The notes beneath the pieces were generated by a model. That model ran no database searches, was not told the origin of the DNA, and was given only the letters and a program-made list of their open reading frames with translations. DNA of 64,000 bases from Lotus japonicus (lineage: Eukaryota; Streptophyta; Magnoliopsida; Fabales; Fabaceae): the NCBI RefSeq assembly GCF_012489685.1, contig NC_080046.1, positions 66,045,984 to 66,109,983 of the forward strand, in the 5' to 3' direction. The position numbers and the translations under genes are program-made. Each line of letters begins with the position of its first letter. The first letter of the stretch is position 1. This document shows positions 13,101 through 24,500 of this stretch, piece after piece.

Positions 13101-13251
13101 GGTGGCTTTTATGACTATTTTGTTGTACTTTTCACTGGGATTGGAAAACAAGAGTATTACTTGGTGGGGAACTGATGGTGAACATTGTCCACTGGCATCT
13201 TGCCCAACAGCAAAGGGCATAAGGGTTGGTGATTGCCCAGTAAACTTGTGA
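7170..13251 (+). CDS. Oligopeptide transporter, OPT family (OPT1/OPT5-like)
   Basis: Proton-coupled membrane transporter of the plant OPT (peptide-transport) clade, whose members move small peptides, glutathione-type or metal-related substrates across the plasma membrane. Six exons with GT-AG borders join in frame: 7170-7667, 8678-8775, 10014-10577, 11243-11495, 12242-12424, 12634-13251, giving 737 residues, the usual OPT length. Seen: an acidic hydrophilic N-terminus followed by many hydrophobic membrane segments, the family NPG motif (NPGPFN, near residue 109) and KIPPR (residues 522-526). The chosen start has a strong ACCACCATG context; an in-frame ATG at 7077 would add 31 untypical residues. 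No stop or frameshift. Intron 1 holds a TRIM and intron 4 a small foldback. Substrate and exact orthology cannot be read from the sequence; similarity is closest to the Arabidopsis OPT1/OPT5 type. Confidence 0.93.
7990..8257 (-). mobile_element. TRIM retroelement in OPT intron 1
   Basis: Two direct repeats (7990-8066 and 8180-8257), both starting TGTCAAA, flank about 110 bp with no coding capacity. The same 5 bp, ATTAT, flanks the unit at 7985-7989 and 8258-8262. Layout and sequence match the better-preserved TRIM at 22457-22773. Read on the minus strand the inner edge of the right repeat carries a decayed tRNA-Met primer site. The two repeats are clearly diverged, so the insertion is old. 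Confidence 0.75.
10622..10790. repeat. Dispersed repeat in OPT intron 3
   Basis: A segment rich in AGCTTAT and ATAAGC motifs in opposing orientation (for example GAGCTTATTTGAGTTTATC and GCGTTTATGC). Related sequence recurs in CAD intron 3 (about 47310-47530) and near 57765-57920, so it is a dispersed repeat, probably a non-autonomous element. Ends are not defined. Confidence 0.4.
11845..11972. mobile_element. Small foldback MITE in OPT intron 4
   Basis: Two arms of about 45 bp pair as inverted repeats: the left includes CTTGTCTCAAACAATGAAAT and ACCATGTCAATTAAAA; the right has TTTTAATTGACATG and GATGAGACATG. No coding capacity. A target duplication was not established. Confidence 0.55.
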
Positions 13252-14380
13252 TTGTGGGCATTTTTAATGGTTTAATTGTTACAATACCACTCAGGGAAAG
13301 CACTTATTGAGAAATGCAAAATGTAATATATAACGGTAACTATATTTGCCAGTAACTGGCTAGTGTAACATGGTTTATCAGGTATTACTCTTCCTATGGA
13401 TTTTCTTTCTTATTGGGATAAAAATGAAATCTTCAATTTATGTAAATCAATGTTTGAAGCTCATGTGCCATCGTAAACATATCATTATACTTTACTCTGC
13501 AGCAATGCTATATGTTAGGAATAAAGTTTGCAATAAGCTCAAGCTGAGGTGGTAAAATAAATAGTGTTAAGGAATTGTTTGACTATTTCTTAAAGTATAG
13601 CAGCTGATTTTAGAATCAGATATTCTCATTTAATATGATGCCAAATCTGTTAGCATGATTGGGTACAATCACAATATGATCATATCCCTGAATTTCCTCA
13701 TTATTATAATTCCTTGTGTATCCCTTGCTGTATATATATGTATCTGTACAACAACTATTGTTTGCATTCTATTTTCTTTCTTTTGGTTGGTATGAAAGCA
13801 ATAAAATAAAAATGTTAGAAGAAAAGGGAATTTTGACACTACTTAGATAATATTTGGGTTAATAATATAAACATCTAAATTAAATTTAATGATGAAATAA
13901 AAAATAGAAAATTAATTCCAATGACTTGTTTTTGTTCCATTAAATAATTACTAGCGAATACATGTATGCGTACTTGCTTTTCAGAGCCACCCATGGTACA
14001 GTTACAAAGCAGTCTTGTTCTCCAACATGATAGTACATGGCAATTAGCATGCTTTAGAATTTAGAATTAGAAATGCACTCAACTTACTAGAAACTTGTTC
14101 TTTTGCATATTTCCCTCTTGAACTTTGCACTTTGGACCACAGTCCACAGTGTCGGCTACATCCCTTTCTTCCTCCCTTTGATCCAACCCGACAACTTTTT
14201 GCCAAGTTGCCATTTAGGAAAACATTTTTTCTTTCAAATATAATAATTGGTGGAGCTCGTGCAGTCACTAGTAGAATTAATATAATTAAATTGGAGGAAA
14301 TTAAGTTTAAAAGAATATATTTGTATTTTAAATTCAAATGGTACTTTTATTGCAGACACCATGTATCAAGAAGCAAGGCA
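13252..14380. other. OPT 3' flank and intergenic DNA
   Basis: The first few hundred bases are probably the OPT 3' untranslated region; AATAAA-like signals occur near 13800. Beyond that nothing definite is seen. Confidence 0.4.
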
Positions 14381-14389
14381 ATTTTGGTG

Positions 14390-14571
14390 GAGATTAATTT
14401 CTATGGACCGACGGTGTAAATAAGTTTTACACCATCATTTAATCACATCCCTCCATTTTGTTAGCTCATAAATAATTTTGAATTTAATAATACCTAAAAT
14501 AGAAAATGGAAGGTTATGATTACATGATGGTGTAAAACTTTTTACACCGTCGGTGCATAGAAATTAATCTC
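14390..14571. mobile_element. MULE-type MITE with perfect 9-bp target duplication
   Basis: A 182-bp element whose ends pair almost perfectly as inverted repeats over more than 40 bp; the left begins GAGATTAATTTCTATG and the repeats include CCGACGGTGTAAA. It is flanked by ATTTTGGTG at 14381-14389 and 14572-14580. A 9-bp duplication with long terminal repeats is the Mutator hallmark. It carries no gene. Confidence 0.87.
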
Positions 14572-15039
14572 ATTTTGGTGGAATTGCTTCAGCCTTCAGT
14601 CGTGTATCTCAAATGTTGTTGCAATGAACAGCTATGATGTTGTGTGTTTCATTTGTCTCTAGGCTTACACTTTCATCTGCATGTTCATCCTAGTCTCCAG
14701 ATGTGTTTAAAACTCTTGACTAAAACCCTAGCAGTCTCAAGAAAACCCTAAAATTTGATACATCTTTTCATTATGAACTTACCAAGAATTAGAACCTGGT
14801 AACTCAAATCTCAAAATACGATTTGGAAACTGAACTTTCAAAACACCTGTATTTGATTTTTAACTTCATCGACCCAAGTCGCCAAAATTGGGGTCAAAGA
14901 TACCGAAGTTTACAGTGTATGAATTGATATTACCAACATTTGTACCCCGATACGATGTTTCGATGCATATATTTATTTTGGAAACCTTATGTTTGCAGAA
15001 TAGTCTCACAGACAATGCCTTAAAATGAAAAATGTGTGT

Positions 15040-15560
15040 ATATTAAAGTAATAAAAATGTGAAATGCAAGTGAGAATCAAACATGTAACGCGATCGTGTA
15101 ACATGCCATAGACTCGACTGTGTACCCTTTATGCTAACATCCCCAAGTTCGTCACACAGAAATGCAAGACTAGTTGTACTGCAATGCATTTGTTCTAGTC
15201 TCCAAATCCTCGAAGAGTGAAAGGTAGGTGACATCAATGTACGTCCGACTCTTGCCACACAAAATGCTGCATCAAAACAAGATGGAGAAAAAAAACAAGC
15301 CTCGAAATTTCCAGTTACAATTGATGCTACTTGCCATTCCTGTAGAAACGAGAATTAGACATGGACCACCTAGTATAGTTTATCTCCATAAAAGCCTCAA
15401 CACTAGAGATAGTGGGCATCTCTTGCCCTAGCTCAATCAATAACGAGAAGCGTGAAAAACACCCTAGTGAATAGGGATATGCAATAAACATATCATCTAA
15501 GGTGATCGTCATCTTCCGAAATGGAAGGTGGAAGGATGCCGACTCCGTATGAATAAGCGC
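15040..15560 (-). pseudogene. Plant mobile domain (MAIN/PMD-like) relic
   Basis: Minus-strand frames give recognisable pieces of the aminotransferase-like plant mobile domain. One piece reads SASFHLPFRKMTITLDD, the characteristic 'F-H-L-P ... M-T-I-T-L-D-D' block. About 100-150 codons later in the domain order come TYLSLFEDLE and SLAFLCDELGDVSIKGTQ, matching the conserved 'ALAxLYRELxxAS..GxKQ' block. The pieces lie in different frames with stops between, so the copy is dead. PMD genes occur both as host MAIN/MAIL genes and inside plant transposons; a transposon origin is likely but not shown. Confidence 0.65.
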
Positions 15561-15995
15561 TATTGCTATAAATGTTTAATTAAATTGTTTATCAAAAACT
15601 CTAAGTGAGAATCTATTAGAGTTTAGTCCATTCTTTATGATTTTCTGACTAACCAAAATATACGTATAATCGGTAATTGTGAAAGTAATTTCTCATCTCA
15701 CAATGAATACACCACCAACTAGCATATGATTGCTAAAGAGTTTTTTCATTTACAAAAATTGAGATTGAAACGGTAAACCCTTTAGCACTTGCTTAGTTGA
15801 GTTGTTTCTTTCCTTTAAATAATTAAGCATTTAATTAATTAATTAGCAATGAATTCCTCTCCCCTAGCCACTCCTGAGTCTCCAGTTGTTAATTAATAAT
15901 TAGCTTAATCGTAGATATTTTTCTCTCTCTACCACGTTGCCGTTTTTATAGTTCCCCCATGCCCTTTCCGCACCGCACTGCACTGCACTGTTAAT

Positions 15996-16208
15996 AGATG
16001 AAGATGAATCATTCATTGGTTCCCTCCGCTGAATTGCCGCCGGTAAGCATGTCGCCGCCGCTTTCTTTCTCTTTTAACCGCCGGCGGTTTTAACTGATGT
16101 GCTGCTTTTGAACAGGTTAATGGTTTAGTCCGAAGACGGAAGACCTAACATGGAGCCTCCTGAGGAAGCAAAACACTAGAAACGGATCTGGATTTCTCTT
16201 TTCATTAG
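15996..16208 (+). other. Exon-like fragments with splice signals, product unknown
   Basis: An ATG at about 15999 opens a short frame (MKMNHSLVPSAELPP) that runs exactly to a GTAAGC donor. A T-rich tract and an AACAG acceptor follow about 80 bp later. The next exon-like piece is GC-richer than its surroundings and ends at a GTAAGT donor near 16209, but the joined frame meets a stop within ten codons. It may be a non-coding transcript, the 5' part of a broken gene, or a gene with a different start. I do not recognise a family. Confidence 0.3.
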
Positions 16209-16209
16209 G

Positions 16210-18140
16210 TAAGTTCGTTTTACCTGGTCTGGTTTCTGTGTATGTGAATGTGAATGATTCTTCATAGTTGGAATATGTGTTTTCGTTTTAGTTAACTGAT
16301 TTCCTAGTTACTACTATTTTGATGCATGTGGTGGTCATATGGAGAAGCATGTTCAGTATCACACACACAATCACCTGGCAAAATGAATTTGGTTCACGCG
16401 TGTAGTTCATTTTATGGAATGGATGAATGGATTTTCATCTTATGCATTTGCACGATTTCACCAAGGACACTACTTTTATGATCCTGTTCTTTCCTTTCCT
16501 TTGTTTTGAAATTGATGCCACGCCTTACTTATGTTGTTTTATGTTTTCTGTTTTGTTGTTTTAAGCATTCAATTTTTGTCCGGATGTTTTTAAAAAATGT
16601 AGGGGACAAGGGAAAGTTAGCTAGGGCAATATGTTAGGGTTCAGAGTCTTATTCGACTAAGGCTCCCGCTGATTTGGTATAAGCTCAACATTCGGGTTTA
16701 TTGGGGTATCCGTTGATTCACAATCTAACATCTCGTTTTCTTCCATAATGTCAGGACCATACTTTCTTTGAGAAATATCAATGCTATACGCCTCAATTCT
16801 AAGGAAATATCACAGTAGTCCCAAGTCCCTTGTTTAGAAGTGTTAAGTGTTGCTTCAAGCTTTTAATACCTTTATGATCACTATAGGCTGTAGTGGTACT
16901 ATCCACATAAACCTAAATGGCATGGATCAGAGAAAGAGTATTGATAGAACATAGTGTGATTGCATTACTAGTTGTACTAAACTGCTGTATGATTGTGCTA
17001 AACCTAACAAACCATGCTTGTGGAGAATGATTTAGGCCATGCCACATTGGGGACATATGCAATCCTCAAGTAACAGGAGTAAGCATATCAATATCAAAGT
17101 GGAAGGTAGGTAGTACCCGGAGCAGAAAGCTCTTAATTAACGGGAGGAGCATATAAGGAGGTAAAATAAGTGTACTGGAGGAGCATCAAAGGAGGTGAAA
17201 TAAGTGTCTCTTCAATTAATGGGACATCTTCATGTATGTAGAACCAATGTGCAGTAGGTGAGTAACATCATATTCATTTGGGATACTAGAAAAGCCGGTG
17301 TGTAGTAGGAGAGTAACATTGATAATCATTTTGGATACTCGAGTAGCCTAAGCCCAAAGAGAATACATTTGATAGTACAAGCAGACATCTTATCATGACC
17401 TTGGGTGAGATCATGAACAAAACAAGTACAATCGAATACATGAGGCGGAACAACATTTAAAGGTCATTTGGGAACTGCCATGAGTTAGATTATTGAGGAT
17501 GTACGGATTTCACCCATACATACTTGTATCTCGTACTTTGTACTACATATTGTACTTCACTCTTAACCTGGTACTGTTTCGCCAATCCCTCTCTCTCTCT
17601 CTTTCTCCCTCCCTCGCTCGCTCCCTCTCCTTTTTAATTATTTTCCATTTTTACATGGTGAACTTACTAAGTTTAGATCCACACTTCTAAGCCATCCTTT
17701 CCACAAAAATAGAAAATGAAAAAAAAAAAACTACCGGTCACTTCAGAGAAGGCCGACCAATGCTGCTTGGGGGTTGTAATTTTTTTTGGTGGCTAGTTCT
17801 TGGAGAAATGGACAGAATGCCAAAGTTGTGTTTTATGAGCAAATATGTAGACGTTGTTTCGGATCCGAATGGTGCACGTCTAGGACAAAATAGTCCGCCT
17901 TTGAAGTTTGAGAAGGGTCCAATTTCTTTTTAGCGATTGTTGGTGAATGGTGATGTTTGAGGTGAGAGTGAGACAATGTGCTTTGGTGTTGTTTCGATGG
18001 TGGAATCATGCATTTGTGGTAATAGGTTTCCATATAGTTTGTTTTTTGGTGTTGTTGGGCTTCTTTCTTTGGGTGGTGATTGTTTGGTAAGTTAAGTCTG
18101 AGGACAACTTTGAGATTAAGGCTGTTAGAAACTCTAAGGC
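16210..18140. other. Intergenic, simple repeats only
   Basis: No gene recognised. A CT-rich simple repeat lies at 17586-17632 and an A-run at 17717-17730. Confidence 0.5.
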
Positions 18141-18149
18141 CCCAATGAA

Positions 18150-18990
18150 TGAATTTATGTCCACTTCGTCGAAACTAGTACCAAGCTTGATGCGGGGGGG
18201 GGGGGGATGACAACTATGTGGAGTGGAAATATTTGGCGGAAGTCGGCTTTAGAGAAATTTTTGAGGATGGACATGTGATAGATAGATGTCCGGCGGATCT
18301 GGAGGTAGCTGCAAAATGGACCATGAAGGATAAACATATATGTGAACTTCGTTGATAAATAGACGCAAATCAATGAAGGGGTTGTGGTAATTTTTACGGT
18401 TTATTAATGGTAAATCTGATAATTTGAATCATGTTTGTTACAAATAATGTGAATAGGCAACATATCTCATGATCTTTGTAATTGGGTAGTGTAATTTTAG
18501 TAAATAGGGAAACAATGATACTATGCAATTATTATACACATTATATATAACTCACTCCGTCGTGTTGTTTAGATACATAGATTCAGTTCAATGTCTTTCG
18601 GTGTTTTCTCGTTCAACAATGTCTAAGCTCTTTTGCATGGGATACTTCACCTGAAGTAGAATAAGCGTAAATTGATGGACTATTTCTTGGGTTTTAAGAA
18701 TTATATTGAGGAGCTGACTTCTCTGTTGACCTGTAAGCCTATAATGGAAATGATAATCTAACATAAGAAACTCATAGCCTTGAGTTGGCTATTTGGCCTT
18801 GAACCAAAGTATGAGGTGGTCAAATCTCAAATCTTGTCGAGCAAGCCGGTATATAACCTCATTGATATTTTCTCTCAGGTCTTGTAGGCTTCTTTGTAGA
18901 ATCCCAGTTCCGCTATAGATGTTGAATTGTTGATACATAATTTGAAATTGGTTTTTGGGGAATCTCCTTCAGTTTGGCCATGAGAGTAAA
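18150..18990 (+). pseudogene. Ty1/copia GAG (UBN2-like) relic
   Basis: Forward-frame pieces match copia GAG. Near 18210 is DDNYVEWKYLAEVGF, the 'N-Y-x-x-W' start region. At about 18695-18890 comes YIEELTSLLTC, then, after an in-frame stop, ALSWLFGLEPKYEVVKSQIL, a clear match to the 'FLxGLNPxYExVRSQIL' block. Several stops and shifts separate them. A run of 14 G lies at about 18195-18208. No protease, integrase or reverse transcriptase remains and no LTRs were found. Confidence 0.62.
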
Positions 18991-21591
18991 CTGAGCAGTC
19001 ATTTGAACAAGTTTATGATGCTCATTAAATTGAAGCTTCTAAGCATAGTGTAATTGACCTCTGTATATAGTATGCTCAAATCATAATATGGCTATGCCAA
19101 TGTATGGGCCCGCCTTGAGCTTAGTTTTTAGTCAACTCAGAATGAAACTAAATCCAGCCGGAACGCCAATTATGCTTTTTTCCTGATTTCTTGGACAAGA
19201 GAGCTTTGCTAGCCTATCCTAGATTCTTGATCATATGAATCTTAATGTTTGAAGATTTCTTGCAAGGAGTTGTCAAATAGCTGATATGGGTAGGTGGGAG
19301 TTATTGGGCATAATGTTTTTTCTGTCTGGGTGTTCTGAACTGTTCAAACTATGATGAAAATCATTACTTATTATGTCCTGTTTTATATGCTTCCATTTCT
19401 TAATATCTACTTTTATGTAAACCAATATAAAAATTTGTATCTTACTGCTCACAATTTAGTTTTATCCAAATCCACCATTATTCCCCAAGATTGCATGCCC
19501 TTCATGTAATCAGAAGTTGTTGCTGTAGAACCTTGAACCGTATTTAATACTTTTAGAATTTGGGTTAGACATAATTCTACTTCAAAAGCTAGTTTAGAGG
19601 TACGGATTGCCCTACCTATATCTTTAATCAACGTGGGACCTTAATACCCACTCACGCTCAAGGTTGAACATGAGCTGGCCAGAATTACATTCTCAATTTC
19701 TATAGGAATAGTTGCAGGTCATATCTCTAATCAAATGAGACTTTAACAAATACAATATTTATTAATTTAAAGGTATGCTTATACAAAAAAAAAAAGCATC
19801 CAATAGGCTTTGATTTCGTTTTTCACCCATGTAATGTTGTTACCTTAACGTAATTAGGAATACTTCGTGTATTTGCAAACAATGCAGCTTTATAATTATC
19901 AATTTTTAAAGATAGACATGAATCATGTGATTATTGGTGTCAACTATCAAACAATTGGAACTAACAATTCAATAATTTATTTCTGCTATCCTGGACACCC
20001 ACTTGGAACTCTGCTTTTCTGTTGAATTGATCTTTATGGAAATCGAGGATTGATCCATGAGAATGTAGAGTTAGACTTTGATATCCGCTTCAGATTGTTC
20101 TATTGCTCACATGATGCATCTACAAGAAGAGAAATTTTATTGTTATTCTTCGTAATTTCATGCTAACATCATGTGTGAATAATTAAAATACTAATGCCTT
20201 TTTTTCCGCTTTATTTTCAGCTGCATCATATATACTATGATAGTTTTTACCCTTAGAAGTGAATTCCTGCCCTATGTTATTTCCCTTGAGGCACTTGACT
20301 GGAACTAAGGTGAGACCTAGGGCCTAGTCCCACTTGATGTGTGGCTATTCATTAACATTAAAAGTTTGATCTTTAAAATTTAGGGTTTACTTTAGACCTA
20401 ATCTGTATTTCAATACACTGGGCTTTAGAGGCTAAATGCTTGTGAAATGCTAACATTGCTAGAATGGGCAAAATGGAATTAGGTGCTATCAGCCATAGTC
20501 TCTTTTGTTCTTTTTCAATTTTTATCTGGGTTTTCTCTATATAGTTGCAATTCCTTTAATTCTTACAATCATATTTGTAGTGATGTCTCCATACAGCTGG
20601 ATGAGTCGGAAATGATGGTTTATTCTTGACTATCAGCTGTGTGTGTTTCTGTTGGAATGGATATGAATATTTTATTTCATTATTTGTACTGATTGAACTA
20701 CAGCAGACAGGGTCTACGTGGTGACTTTTCCTTGTTTGTTTGTTTGTATAGTCAGCTCTGTTATGCATGTTTACGATTGACTGACAACTAGTTAAGAATA
20801 TTTGGATGCTTTAGTTCAGCTAGTATTTTTTTATTTTTATTGTGCTGCTAAAGATGAAGTTTTTCCTATTTCTGAGTAGGGAACTTTCTGTTTGCGCCGC
20901 ATGTATTTAACTATGTGCGGAGGAGGCCTCAATGCTTAGTTCATTATTTCTTTATATGATGTTTCAGCATTATATTACAGTTTGATAAATACAAGATTAT
21001 CGTGTATGATTCAGGGATATCCGTTACCTCTTTATGTTTGACAATAGTGCAATACTGCTTTACAATTCACAGTGAAGAACCATAAATCATGCTTATTACT
21101 TAAGAAGAATACAGCAATTACTGTGACAATATGACCTATGAAGTTCCCAACCTTTTGCAGATTAGTTATTAGGGGTGTAGGCACAAGTGGTTGTGTTCTG
21201 AATTCCATTTAACTGATCTCAGGAGATGTATAAAATATAAATTATAGAAAACAACACCATGCATAATTGTCGATATGTTTATTGCATAAAATTTACACAG
21301 GTACTCATCATGTCTGATTCTTAACAACAATTGCAAACGTCTTGATAGATAATCTCATACCATATATATGCATTGTACTGTTGAATGGAACAATTGTGGT
21401 TGTTGAACTACAAGATACCATTCTTAGAAGCATGATCATACATATGGACAAGTTGTTGACAGCTTGTCAGAAATTACAACAATGGCTGATTACTGAACAG
21501 TTTTTGCTATTGCAGCTGTAATCTGGTGCAGAATGCAGGGGTTTAGTTTCTGATAATTATAACAAAAAATTATAGTATCAATCTGCATGTT
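18991..21591. other. Intergenic, between copia relic and MADS 3' end
   Basis: No frame of interest; open frames here are short and unlike known families. The right-hand part will include the 3' untranslated region of the minus-strand MADS gene. Confidence 0.5.
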
Positions 21592-24500
21592 TTACAATAT
21601 TAGTTTGAGGGAATACCCCAGTTTCACTGCTTTGGCTGGTGGTTCACTGAATTGAGGCTGTGGCTGGCTTAGCTGGAGACTGATAGCCTGTAAATCATAT
21701 CCATTTCTGATAGTGCAGGAAGGACTGGATGCTGCATCTTTTTCATTGGTACTCCTTGCTTCATAAACCTAAGATCCATATCTTCTGTTTAGTTTTAGTT
21801 GAAGTAAACTTGAAGTATTTAGCTTCTAGATAAATTGCATTAGGACTAAATATGTGCTTTGTCTGTGTGCACAGACTTGTTAATCATACATGCCTAACTT
21901 TTTTAGAGATGAATATCTGATTCCTAAATTGTACTCATCAAGTGCAGTCCTTCCTGCACATGAGTTATAGGTGAATATCTGATTCCTAAATTGTAGAATG
22001 TTTTTTCACAACCGCCTACCTTCTTTTGTAGCTCTGCGTTTTCTTTTTGGATAAGCTCCATCTTTTTATAGAGTTCCGCATTTTCTTGATGAATGAGATT
22101 TCCCTACAATTGCATTAATGGAAATTGGTCAAAAGTTTGTGGGAAAACCTCAGTCAAACATAGCAAGAATAAAACCAGTCTCCTGAAACCTTTTGGTGTA
22201 ACTCCTTAATCTCATCAGTCAAAATTTGGTCCTGCAGGGAAATAGATTATGCTGTAAGAGTAATAAAGGTGTTGTCAAAAAGATGGAATCTTGAAACATG
22301 AGTCAAAGAAATTTGATTTGATGTGACCATCATACCTTTTTCATGCGAACACCCTTTAAACTCATCTCCAGTTGGTTTTCCAGATTTTGTAGTTCTTTAA
22401 CACCCAAACCAGAAAGTCCTTCACCCATTAATTGCCTACTTTTACCATGAAGAAAGTGTCAAACAACCACTTTATCCCAAAAACTTAAGCTGGTGGGTAA
22501 GGGACTAAGGGTCACTTTAATGGTTTTATATTATATTCTAACACGCCTCCTCACGCAAGAGCCCTTTGGGCTTGAAGCATGGATAAATGCACAGGCCCAC
22601 CTACCATGTGCTTAATTAAATTCCACTTTTTAATCAGAAAGTGAGGGGAGCAAGGATCGAACTCTAGACCTCTCGGTCATAGAGGCTCTGATACCATGTC
22701 AAACAACCACTTTATCCCAAAAGCTTAAGCTGGTGGGTAAGGATCATTTTAATGGTTTTATATTATTCTAACAGAAAGTATGAGATAATTTTTCATCTTA
22801 GATGGGTTTATTTCTAGCAGAAAAATATTGTAAGTTTCTAAGCTTAATTTTTTATAGTATGGCTAGTTGTGTGTCAAGAAGCTCTAGTTGTCCTATTTAC
22901 AACATTTTTTTTCACTGTCAGTGTTTTCAGATCACATGTTCTACTTATAATAAATTGCTGTAGAGTTCTGAGTGAATCATTGGACCAAAATTATATGATT
23001 TACTAGAGTTCAGCTCTGCAGTGATTTCAAAGCTATTTTTTTGAATTCACCTTTCCTTAAAGCCTAATATTGAAAGCTATTCGTTTTTCATATCAAAGCC
23101 AAATAACACAGTGGAAGGTTAGACTTAACAAGTTATTTATGAAATATTGTCAAACTTTGCTCCTTATGTCTTGTCTTTTGAGTCTATCTCTTCCATTTCA
23201 TATGTGGGATGCCTCCAATGTCTTTACCTCACTAATGAGACACTCAATATATATTAATTTCATGCTATGGAAATGCTTGGGAGGGAGGAGAAGCAAAGAT
23301 GGATATGACTTTCCTTTTTGTTGATATTTTGGTAGAGATTAGAAAGGTGCCTGGTAAAATTCTTTTCCTTTTCCGATTTTATGCCCTCCCTATAATTTTA
23401 CTCTCACCAAAAAGTGATGATAGTAACCTGCTTCATTCTATATTCTTGCTTTTAGTACAATTATGCAACTGCTGGGCTTTCATGCATTTATTATATTACC
23501 TGTGACATTCTTGCAAGTATTGTAGTTGTTGTCTCAAGCTTGCTGCTTCTGTCTGCCAAAACTAGCAAGTAGAAATACAGATATCAGATATATTTCACCG
23601 TTATTATCGGAGGAACTTATTTTAATACAAGATTGTAGGGTAGAGAATTTGAGGACTAACATAATGGACAAGAGCCAACATCAGGAATCAGGATGCTTTT
23701 TAGACTATAAATATTGCTAGTATGGTGATTTGCCTTATTATTTTACTGCACGTAAGTTATTTTGGTGTCCTAACCATATTTTTAAAATTCTTTATATAGT
23801 AGAATATCCCCTCTTTAGGCTGAATTCGATAGTCTTGGATTTGGCCCGTTATGTAACAATATGAGCTTGGTTGGAAGAAATTCCAATATGCCCCTTCCTT
23901 CATCCAATTTACCCAGAAAGAGAATATGGTATAACAGAGCATATAGCTCAAAAAACTGAAAAGAGAGAAAAGAGTGATCACCTTTTATTGGTGATTGGAT
24001 ATAACTAGAGAACGAAGGAGTTCTCCTCTAAATTTACCCTGGCTGCAGCAGAGCAAATTCTCAGTTCTGAAATGTTAACAATCCAGAATGATCCGCCAAC
24101 CTTTGCATCCCCCTATTTTCTTATGTCACAAATCCACTCTAACTTCTGTAACTGTCAAAACTAACATCTATTTTGTTATTCTTCCCCTCTAACTACTTGA
24201 AGCAAATGCCCTTCTATCTAACAAATTATAACACGGTTATGATAATTTTGGTATCATAGATAATTTCTGGTTGTTATTCCTGTTAGGAAGAATAGAAATC
24301 TGGAAGAGTTTTGCTTGAATACCCTAGTATCCTTTATTTTGGGGATATAAGGGAATTGGCTATGCATAATGCTTATTTTACATGATGTGTATCTAATAAG
24401 AAGAGAGATCAAACTAGACAAATGGCTCTTCCTTAGGAGCAACTAGTGTTTTTGAAGCATAGAGGGTAGGTGATGTGATCCTTTTTTTTGTTGTGGCTTT

